From contig JADFYT010000121.1 of the NCBI GenBank assembly GCA_015232935.1, forward strand, positions 1 to 7,008: 7,008 nucleotides of DNA, written 5' to 3'. The stretch comes from Desulfamplus sp. Lineage in GTDB: Bacteria > Desulfobacterota > Desulfobacteria > Desulfobacterales > Desulfobacteraceae. This document shows positions 1 to 4,769 of this stretch, piece after piece. The position numbers were made by a program, and so were the translations under genes. The notes under the pieces are model-generated. The model saw only the letters and a list, made by a program, of their open reading frames with translations, had not been told where the DNA came from and ran no database searches. Every line of letters starts with the position of its first letter. Within the stretch, counting starts at the first letter, position 1.

Positions 1-1
1 G

Positions 2-91
2 GAAGTCTATAATAATGAACATCTCATGATTACAGCTATCCAAAAATACTTTCAAATGAACGGTCATGGTGTCAATCACCCCCAAATATAA
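2..91 (+). CDS. Possible 3' end of an upstream gene (partial, unidentified)
   Basis: One plus-strand frame is open from the window edge to a TAA at 89-91, giving 29 residues that end in HGVNHPQI. The other two plus frames stop within the first 35 bases. The peptide has normal composition (hydrophobics spaced with charged residues) and could be the C-terminus of a protein whose body lies outside the window. If real, the gene stops just before the Fur-like dyad and lies 57 bases upstream of the reductase gene, in the same orientation. I do not recognise the family, and 29 codons is short enough to be chance. Confidence 0.35.
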   Translation, partial: EVYNNEHLMITAIQKYFQMNGHGVNHPQI

Positions 92-108
92 AAATGATAG
101 TCATTTTC
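90..108 (+). promoter_or_regulatory. Fur-box-like operator
   Basis: Two perfect 7-base half-sites, AAAATGA (91-97) and TCATTTT (101-107), are separated by TAG. Against the classical 19-bp Fur consensus GATAATGATAATCATTATC, bases 90-108 match at 15 of 19 positions. A -10-like TATAAA at 87-92 overlaps its left edge; if used, the start would be near base 99, inside the site, which is a usual arrangement for repression. No good -35 accompanies it. It lies 41 bases before the reductase start. Iron control of a 4Fe-4S/FAD/FMN enzyme would make sense but is inferred from this site alone. Confidence 0.55.
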
Positions 109-148
109 ACGGTAACTAATACAAAATACAATAAAAGGAGATACTCTG

Positions 149-2215
149 ATGGACCCCTTGTTTCAACCCGTTAACATTAATTTTCTTACCGTTAAAAACA
201 GAATATTCATGCCTGCAATGCACCTTGGCATGGCCAGTAATTTTCAGGTTACCGATCAGATAGTGGAATTTTATGCAGAGAGGGCAAGGGGCGGTGCAGG
301 AATGATCTCTGTTGGATATGCTACAGTAGATGAGTTTTCCGGCAACAGTCTCAATATCGGTGCTCATAAAGATGAGTTCATTGATGGATTAAGCCGCCTT
401 GCAGCGGCAATAAATAAAAACGGAGCAAGGTCATCTGTACAGCTTAATCATGCCGGAAGGTACAATATGTCGTTTTTTCTCAACGGTGAAAAACCTGTTG
501 CACCATCCGCTATTGCATCCAGTTTGACAAGAGAGGTGCCTCGGGCTCTTGAGAAGGAGGATATTAAAAAGATCATCAGAAATTTTGCAGACGCCGCTTT
601 AAGGGTAAAAAAAGCAGGGTTTGACGCGGTTGAGGTCTTAAGTGGCACAGGATATCTTATCAGTGAGTTTCTATCTCCGCTTACAAATCAGAGAAATGAC
701 GAGTATGGCGGTTCTTTTGAAAATCGTATCCGTTTTGGCATTGAAGTGATGGAGGCTATCCGTGCATCTGTGGGGGAACAATATCCTGTGATTGTCCGGA
801 TGAATGGAAATGATTTTATGCATAAAGGACAGGAGAGGCAGGAACTTTTACGATATGCATCTGCTCTTGAAGAGCAGGCAGGAGTGGATGCTTTGTGCAT
901 AAATGTCGGATGGCACGAAGCTCGGGTACCTCAAATCACAGCCTCTGTTCCAAGAGGAGTTTTTGGATATCTTGCACGGGGAGTAAAAGAGGTCGTAAAG
1001 ATACCTGTAATAGCAAGCCACAGAATCAATGATCCAGGACTGGCAAGAGAGATGATTGCAGATGGGCTATGCGATATGGTAGCTATGGGACGCAGTCTGA
1101 TTGCAGACCCATATCTGCCCGAGAAAGCAAGAACAGGAAGAGAAAAGGAGATTATTCATTGTATTGCCTGTGCCCAAGGGTGTTTTGACAATCTTTTTAA
1201 ACTCAAACATGTGGAGTGTCTTTGCAATCCAAGGGCGGGGTATGAAAAGAGCCGTGCCATCGTAAAGACAGACAGGGCAAAAAAGGTAATGGTAATTGGA
1301 GGCGGCCCTGCCGGCATGAATGCGGCTATAACCCTTGCCGACAGAGGACACAAGGTTTCCCTTTACGAAAAGGGCGGCAGACTTGGAGGACAGCTTTTTC
1401 TGGCCGCGGCTCCTCCGGGGAGGGACGAATTTGCAGAATTCGCAAGAAATCTTGCAACCCAGGTCAGCATAAGAGATATAGACATTCACCTTAACACCGC
1501 CGTAAATGCTCAATACATTGAAAAAGAGAAACCTGACCATATTATCCTTGCTGCTGGTTCATTCCCCATGACTCCGCCTATACCCGGAATCGAGATGACC
1601 CATTTTGAACAGGCTTATATACCATCTGATGACAACTTGTCTCATCAGATGCATGTTCAGGTTTCACGTGTAGTTCAATCGTGGGATGTATTGCAGGACA
1701 AAGTTCATACCGGAGAAAACGTTGTTATTGTAGGAGGTGGTGCTGTTGGAGTTGAAACAGCTCTGTTTCTGGCGGAAAAGGGTACGCTGTCGGCTGAGGC
1801 ATTGAAATTTCTTTTTGTGAACAGGGCTGAATCTCCTGAAACTCTCTACAAGATGGCCACAAGAGGAACAAAGCACATCACCATAATCGAGATGCTCGAC
1901 AAGGCTGGTAAAGATTTTGGAAAAAGTACGCGCTGGGGAATGCTTCAGGATCTGGAACGAGTTGGCATAGATGTGAGGTTAAAGAGCCGAGCCCTTGAAA
2001 TTACACGCGATGGTATTCGCATTGAAACTGCAAACGGTATTGAGGAAATTATTGCGGACACCATTGTTATTGCTACAGGTTCAGTTCCGGATAACAGACT
2101 TCTGCCTGAAATAGAGAAGCTCGGTATCCCCTGTGATGTTATAGGGGATTCAAAGAGTATTGGAATGGCCTTTGATGCCGTTCATCAGGGTGTGCTTGCA
2201 GCAATGAATGTTTAA
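149..2215 (+). CDS. NADH:flavin oxidoreductase / 2,4-dienoyl-CoA reductase-like enzyme (old yellow enzyme fused to FAD/NAD domain)
   Basis: This 688-residue flavoenzyme has the architecture of bacterial 2,4-dienoyl-CoA reductase (FadH): an FMN-binding TIM barrel (about 1-335), a 4Fe-4S linker, then FAD and NAD(P) Rossmann domains. Visible landmarks are HAGRY at 101-105, a GYLI tyrosine (Y169) and GWHEAR (H256) at the positions of the E. coli catalytic Tyr/His pair, cluster cysteines C338, C341, C345 and C357 with E. coli-like spacing, and GGGPAG (384-389) and GGGAVG (529-534) dinucleotide motifs. Electrons should pass NAD(P)H-FAD-FeS-FMN to an enoyl-type substrate, probably a CoA thioester. 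Anaerobic aryl-CoA reductases such as 2-naphthoyl-CoA reductase share this layout, so the substrate cannot be fixed. Two stretches look longer than in FadH (about 481-505 and 545-575). The start is ATG with AAGGAG 8 bases upstream. A Fur-like site precedes it. The enzyme should be cytoplasmic; I see no signal peptide. Confidence 0.9.
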   Translation: MDPLFQPVNINFLTVKNRIFMPAMHLGMASNFQVTDQIVEFYAERARGGAGMISVGYATVDEFSGNSLNIGAHKDEFIDGLSRLAAAINKNGARSSVQLNHAGRYNMSFFLNGEKPVAPSAIASSLTREVPRALEKEDIKKIIRNFADAALRVKKAGFDAVEVLSGTGYLISEFLSPLTNQRNDEYGGSFENRIRFGIEVMEAIRASVGEQYPVIVRMNGNDFMHKGQERQELLRYASALEEQAGVDALCINVGWHEARVPQITASVPRGVFGYLARGVKEVVKIPVIASHRINDPGLAREMIADGLCDMVAMGRSLIADPYLPEKARTGREKEIIHCIACAQGCFDNLFKLKHVECLCNPRAGYEKSRAIVKTDRAKKVMVIGGGPAGMNAAITLADRGHKVSLYEKGGRLGGQLFLAAAPPGRDEFAEFARNLATQVSIRDIDIHLNTAVNAQYIEKEKPDHIILAAGSFPMTPPIPGIEMTHFEQAYIPSDDNLSHQMHVQVSRVVQSWDVLQDKVHTGENVVIVGGGAVGVETALFLAEKGTLSAEALKFLFVNRAESPETLYKMATRGTKHITIIEMLDKAGKDFGKSTRWGMLQDLERVGIDVRLKSRALEITRDGIRIETANGIEEIIADTIVIATGSVPDNRLLPEIEKLGIPCDVIGDSKSIGMAFDAVHQGVLAAMNV
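1623..1651. repeat. Perfect 9-bp inverted repeat inside the reductase gene
   Basis: CATCTGATG (1623-1631) and CATCAGATG (1643-1651) are perfect reverse complements around 11 bases. The dyad lies in codons for residues about 492-501, within the apparent extra loop between the FAD-domain motif PPIPGI and the segment SWDVL. Its role is unknown; it may be chance. Confidence 0.6.
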
Positions 2216-2226
2216 AAAAACAGACA

Positions 2227-2287
2227 TCCTGCAGAACTCGCTTTTCGTCCAGTAAAATCAAGGGATAGAAATCGGGTTTTGCAGGAA
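2227..2287 (-). repeat. Palindromic repeat element, copy A (reverse orientation)
   Basis: This 61-bp element begins and ends with near-complementary arms (CCTGCAGAACTCG against CGGGTTTTGCAGG, 11 of 13 paired), so the RNA or single strand can fold into a long hairpin. Its reverse complement aligns with bases 2764-2831 at 52 of 61 positions with a single 7-base gap. It starts 11 bases after the reductase stop codon and ends 27 bases before the next ATG. There is no U-run, so it is not a standard terminator, although the hairpin could protect the 3' end of the reductase message. Confidence 0.85.
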
Positions 2288-2314
2288 ATTCAATCAGCAT
2301 GGGGGTTGGGAAAA

Positions 2315-2761
2315 ATGGCAACAGAAAACGATATTGTTCTGGTATATCTTGAGGACTCACCGATATTTTTTGCCAGGGTAGAGGCTATATGGCCGGATGT
2401 CAAAAAAGACTGGTTTAATATCGAGCTTTTGGTCTTGCAGGTGCCGGTCAAGCTGATAGTGTGGACTCTCAAGGATATTTACATTAACGGAATTGAGTTT
2501 TTCATGGGAGGGAAAAAAATGAGAATGGAGGTGGTGCAGGTGCCGCGCGACGAGTTTGAAATGGATGAGGATAGCAATACCGCGTTTTCTCAATCAAAAA
2601 ACAACAATCCATTCAGTAACAAAAACAGCAATAAAAAAAATCAGGCACCCAGAGATACAGACTTGGAGGAATCACAGAAAGAGTCAGCTTCTGGAGCAGA
2701 TAAAACTGGCCATGTTGTTTCACTGGCTGATTTTCAAAAGAAGAAAAAGGATAATCAATAG
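2315..2761 (+). CDS. Conserved-looking hypothetical protein, small beta-rich domain with charged disordered tail
   Basis: This 148-residue protein is not one I can name. Residues 1-80 alternate hydrophobic and polar positions with aromatic residues (ATENDIVLVYLEDSPIFFAR, IWPD, WFNIELLVLQVPV, WTLKDIYINGIEFFM), suggesting a compact, mostly beta fold. Residues 81-148 are rich in N, S, K, E and D and probably disordered, ending in VVSLADFQKKKK; similar 'VVSL..F..KK' tails occur on small deltaproteobacterial hypothetical proteins (recollection, not searched). I chose ATG 2315, preceded by a G-rich stretch (2301-2310), rather than TTG at 2279, which lies inside repeat copy A and would add 12 residues. 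No signal peptide or membrane segment is seen, so it is probably cytoplasmic. It sits between the reductase and dusB and is flanked by both repeat copies. Confidence 0.75.
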   Translation: MATENDIVLVYLEDSPIFFARVEAIWPDVKKDWFNIELLVLQVPVKLIVWTLKDIYINGIEFFMGGKKMRMEVVQVPRDEFEMDEDSNTAFSQSKNNNPFSNKNSNKKNQAPRDTDLEESQKESASGADKTGHVVSLADFQKKKKDNQ

Positions 2762-2763
2762 AC

Positions 2764-2831
2764 TTCCTGCAAAACTCTATTTTTATTTCTTATTTCTTGA
2801 TTTTACCGGATGAAAAACCAGTTCTGCAGGA
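2764..2831 (+). repeat. Palindromic repeat element, copy B
   Basis: This is the second, 68-bp copy of the palindromic element, inverted relative to copy A. Its ends CCTGCAAAACT (2766-2776) and AGTTCTGCAGG (2820-2830) pair with one mismatch. It differs from copy A mainly by 7 extra bases, explained by a tandem duplication of TATTTCT (2784-2797). It begins just after the stop of the hypothetical gene, and its right edge runs into the dusB ribosome-binding site. Confidence 0.85.
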
Positions 2832-2833
2832 GG
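2828..2833 (+). promoter_or_regulatory. dusB Shine-Dalgarno, unusually far from ATG and overlapping repeat copy B
   Basis: AGGAGG is the best ribosome-binding site before dusB, but 16 bases separate it from ATG 2850, against the usual 5-9. The only in-frame start-like codon at good distance is ATA at 2838, a rare start that would add four residues. AGG 2828-2830 is paired in the copy B hairpin, so folding could limit translation. Confidence 0.5.
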
Positions 2834-2849
2834 CCTAATAACAGCCCGT

Positions 2850-3905
2850 ATGAAAATTGGAAACCTAAATATTGAAGGCCATACCGTACTTGCCCCCCTT
2901 GCCGGCATTACCAGTCTGCCTTTCAGGCGTATCGTAAAAAGGTGCGGATGTTCACTGGTATGCTCGGAAATGGTCAGTGTCAAAGGCCTTCTGTATAATT
3001 CGGAAAAGACCTTTTCCCTTCTTCAAAGTGATCCGGAAGAGAGGCCTCTTTCAGTCCAGATTTTTGGGTCAGAACCTTGTGAAATGGCAAAAGCAGCAGC
3101 TTTTATCGAAAGGCAGGGTATGGCAGATATCATTGATATCAATTTTGGTTGCAGCGTCAAAAAGGTGGTTAAAACAGGAGCCGGGGTTGCCCTGATGCAG
3201 AATATCGCCAATGCAGAGGATATACTCAGGGCTGTACGTGAAGTGATCTCCATTCCGCTTACCATTAAAATACGATCCGGACGGGACAGCTCTGGCACTG
3301 ATGCGTTTCGTATCGCACAGATGGCTCAAAAATGCGGAGTTGACGCAATAACATTTCACCCTAGAACAGCCTCTCAGGGTTTTCGCGGGAAAGCGGACTG
3401 GACGCTGATAGAAAGGCTTAAACCACATCTGTCTATCCCTCTTGTCGGGAACGGGGATATTGTTTCTGCTTTGGATGGAGCAAAAATGATCAATCAAACA
3501 GGATGCGACGCTGTAATGGTTGGAAGGGCTGCTCTGTCAAATCCCTTTATTCTGTCAGATATTGAATCCCTGCTTGCTCAAAACACGGATATTGCCGATG
3601 CTGACCGGTTATCAGGCAAAGATAGTCCAGTCAATTCATCAAAATCTTTAAATGAGTCTATATCCGGGCAGTATTGCAAAACCCGTTCTTCAGACGAGAT
3701 TTTTTCAGTTATGAAGGAACTTCTTTCTGATTCTGTAGAGTATTTCGGAGAGGCGACTGCCTGCAAAATGATGAGAAGCCGCCTTGTATGGTTTGTAAAG
3801 GGATGGCCTGGATGCAGCACATTCCGAAGAGATCTGTCCAATATCGAGTCAATGTCGCAAGCCATCCGGCTAATCAATGAATATCAAAATTCATTCTCGC
3901 GGTAA
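2850..3905 (+). CDS. dusB: tRNA-dihydrouridine synthase, DusB-like
   Basis: This FMN enzyme reduces specific uridines of tRNA to dihydrouridine with NAD(P)H. The 351 residues show the Dus order: LAPLAGITSLPFRR (14-27) at the start of the barrel, INFGCSVKKVVKTGAG (97-112) with catalytic C101, the phosphate/tRNA-binding segment ITFHPRT (167-173), NGDI (201-204) and VGRAAL (224-229) for FMN, then a C-terminal helical tRNA-binding domain with MRSRLVWFVKGWPG (308-321). The usual GCP motif reads GCS, but the cysteine is kept. Residues about 243-283 form a Ser/Asn/Asp-rich linker that seems longer than usual. Length is near the family norm. It is cytoplasmic. ATG 2850 is kept because the protein starts like other DusB proteins there, despite the distant Shine-Dalgarno. 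It ends 16 bases from the end of convergent queF. Confidence 0.93.
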   Translation: MKIGNLNIEGHTVLAPLAGITSLPFRRIVKRCGCSLVCSEMVSVKGLLYNSEKTFSLLQSDPEERPLSVQIFGSEPCEMAKAAAFIERQGMADIIDINFGCSVKKVVKTGAGVALMQNIANAEDILRAVREVISIPLTIKIRSGRDSSGTDAFRIAQMAQKCGVDAITFHPRTASQGFRGKADWTLIERLKPHLSIPLVGNGDIVSALDGAKMINQTGCDAVMVGRAALSNPFILSDIESLLAQNTDIADADRLSGKDSPVNSSKSLNESISGQYCKTRSSDEIFSVMKELLSDSVEYFGEATACKMMRSRLVWFVKGWPGCSTFRRDLSNIESMSQAIRLINEYQNSFSR

Positions 3906-3921
3906 AACTATATCCACGCAC

Positions 3922-4326
3922 CTATTTTTTTTCATAAACTGCTGATGCCATGGAACTGACCCCGCCCCTGGGGGTAAATTCACCAATAACCTCCATGTAA
4001 AGCGGTTCAAGCATATCTACCATATCATCCAGAATCCGGTTGACAACATGCTCATAGAAAATCCCCACATTTCGATACTGTAGCAGATAGAATTTAAGAG
4101 ATTTAAGTTCAACTATTTTCTGATCCGGTCGGTATTTTATTATAATGCTGCCGATATCAGGAAGTCCTGTCATGGGGCATACTGATGTGAATTCAGGCTG
4201 TTTTATTGTTATGTCAATGGTTCTTTTTGATTTGTACCCATAATCAATGGGGTCGATCATCTCTTTTTTAATTGTTTCCGGCTTCTCAATGCTATAGTTT
4301 ATTTTGTATTCATAAGAAGGTTTCAT
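3922..4326 (-). CDS. queF: NADPH-dependent 7-cyano-7-deazaguanine (preQ0) reductase, type I QueF
   Basis: QueF reduces the nitrile of preQ0 to the amine of preQ1 in the queuosine pathway for tRNA wobble position 34. The 134 residues match the short, single-domain (type I) form. Landmarks are FTSVCPMTGLPD (46-57), holding the thioimide-forming C50 and proton donor D57, the family signature ELKSLKFY (73-80), FYEHVVNRI (90-98) with substrate-binding H93/E92 equivalents, and TPRGG (118-122) near the C-terminus. It appears complete and works in the cytoplasm as an oligomer in known relatives. ATG 4326 has AAAGGA about 6 bases upstream. I saw no clear sigma-70 promoter or preQ1 riboswitch before it. 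It is convergent with dusB and divergent from the 4770-5891 gene; no other queuosine gene is in the window. Confidence 0.95.
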   Translation of the reverse strand: MKPSYEYKINYSIEKPETIKKEMIDPIDYGYKSKRTIDITIKQPEFTSVCPMTGLPDIGSIIIKYRPDQKIVELKSLKFYLLQYRNVGIFYEHVVNRILDDMVDMLEPLYMEVIGEFTPRGGVSSMASAVYEKK

Positions 4327-4405
4327 TATTTTTCCTTTAAAAATTAATAAATATAATCTTTGCTACCCATCCAATATGCCAGTTTATCTTTAAGTACAAA
4401 AATGC

Positions 4406-4434
4406 TTGACAGAATACGATAAATTTCAGATAAA
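4406..4434 (+). promoter_or_regulatory. Sigma-70-type promoter candidate for an orphan transcript
   Basis: A perfect -35 TTGACA (4406-4411) is followed after 17 bases by GATAAA (4429-4434), which matches the -10 consensus at 4 of 6 positions. Transcription would start near 4441 on the plus strand. No plus-strand gene follows before the terminator at 4526-4554. Confidence 0.4.
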
Positions 4435-4440
4435 GTAAAT

Positions 4441-4555
4441 TCCTGAGATTACAGATCACCGCATTCACTATAATACTTAATGCACCATAAATACTTAAAT
4501 CCCTTTATCAAAAAATCATACATTAACCTGTTCCTGAAGGCACGGGTCTTTTTTG
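4441..4555 (+). ncRNA. Putative ~115-nt small RNA or terminated leader
   Basis: A promoter candidate and a rho-independent terminator bracket about 115 bases with no convincing gene. The interval also contains a 5-bp hairpin, GCATT (4461-4465) against AATGC (4479-4483), and a repeated 9-mer, AATACTTAA (4472-4480 and 4490-4498). It could be a free small RNA, or an attenuated leader of the gene at 4770, although that gene seems to have its own promoter downstream. I do not recognise an RNA family. Confidence 0.3.
4526..4554 (+). terminator. Rho-independent terminator
   Basis: ACCTGT (4526-4531) pairs with ACGGGT (4542-4547, one G-T pair). After a T-C mismatch the inner CC/GG pairs close a TGAA tetraloop. 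One C later comes a run of six T (4549-4554). The T-run is only on the right, so it acts on plus-strand transcription. No plus-strand gene lies between dusB and this point, and dusB ends over 600 bases upstream. Confidence 0.75.
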
Positions 4556-4592
4556 TTTAGCATAAGACATTATTTTTTTACTATTATGATGT

Positions 4593-4617
4593 TGTAATGC
4601 TGTCACATTGTATTACA
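4593..4617. promoter_or_regulatory. Dyad TGTAAT-N13-ATTACA, possible upstream activator site
   Basis: Two perfect 6-base inverted half-sites (4593-4598 and 4612-4617) are centred about 105 bases upstream of the start predicted from the sigma-54-like element. That distance suits an enhancer-binding activator. The protein that would bind is unknown. Confidence 0.4.
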
Positions 4618-4641
4618 GTATGATCCATCGTAAATATTCAA

Positions 4642-4667
4642 AGTCAGGCGTTAAAATAATCCTGATT
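4642..4667. promoter_or_regulatory. Dyad around TCAGG-N12-CCTGA
   Basis: TCAGG (4644-4648) and CCTGA (4661-4665) are perfect inverted half-sites. Outside them 4643/4666 can form a G-T pair and 4642/4667 an A-T pair. The dyad lies between the TGTAAT dyad and the sigma-54-like element and may be a regulator site. Confidence 0.35.
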
Positions 4668-4668
4668 C

Positions 4669-4684
4669 GACGGTTATTGCCGTC
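4669..4684. promoter_or_regulatory. Dyad GACGG-N6-CCGTC abutting the -24 element
   Basis: A perfect 5-bp inverted repeat (4669-4673 and 4680-4684) with a 6-base spacer stands immediately before the TGG of the sigma-54-like promoter. Its position would suit a repressor or an activator touching RNA polymerase. Confidence 0.35.
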
Positions 4685-4700
4685 TGGTAATCAGTTTGCA
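4685..4700 (+). promoter_or_regulatory. Sigma-54-like -24/-12 promoter
   Basis: TGGTAATCAGTTTGCA carries the invariant GG (4686-4687) and GC (4698-4699) at the required spacing and a good TTTGCA -12 half. The -24 half departs from the TGGCAC consensus at two positions. Transcription would begin near 4711, giving a leader of about 60 bases before ATG 4770. The dyads upstream are placed as expected for activator sites. Confidence 0.5.
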
Positions 4701-4769
4701 GCAAGTCGCATATATTTTTAAGAAAAATCAATGAATTAATCGACAAATAAAAAACAAGGAGAAGAATCA

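Larger units (their letters stand above)
4327..4769. other. 443-bp divergent intergenic region rich in regulatory signals
   Basis: This AT-rich gap separates the starts of queF (minus) and the 4770 gene (plus). It contains a TTGACA promoter candidate, 9-mer repeats, a strong plus-strand terminator, three dyads and a sigma-54-like element, each listed separately. No protein-coding gene of convincing length is present on either strand. A 26-codon frame from 4480 lacks a ribosome-binding site and runs through the terminator. Confidence 0.7.

Noticed and set aside
104..132. Promoter TTTTCA-17-TACAAT for the reductase
   Set aside because: The predicted start near 139 would fall within the Shine-Dalgarno and leave no usable leader.
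1067..1540. 157-codon minus-strand open frame inside the reductase gene
   Set aside because: It lies over the conserved 4Fe-4S and FAD motifs of the reductase and has no family features.
2279..2314. TTG start for the hypothetical gene, adding 12 residues
   Set aside because: It falls inside repeat copy A; ATG 2315 has a purine-rich leader and starts the compact domain.
3675..3685. Third remnant of the palindromic repeat in the dusB linker (TGCAAAACCCG)
   Set aside because: Only 11 bases match the end of copy A and the other arm is not found; chance is more likely.
3906..3932. T8 run between dusB and queF as a terminator for dusB
   Set aside because: No stable hairpin precedes the run; only a 3-bp GGT/ACC pairing is visible.
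4327..4450. preQ1 riboswitch before queF
   Set aside because: I looked for the conserved C-rich and A-rich loop elements on the minus strand and did not find them.
4480..4560. 26-codon open frame (MHHKYLNPF...) in the putative small RNA
   Set aside because: There is no Shine-Dalgarno, and its 3' half is the terminator hairpin and T-run; most likely chance.
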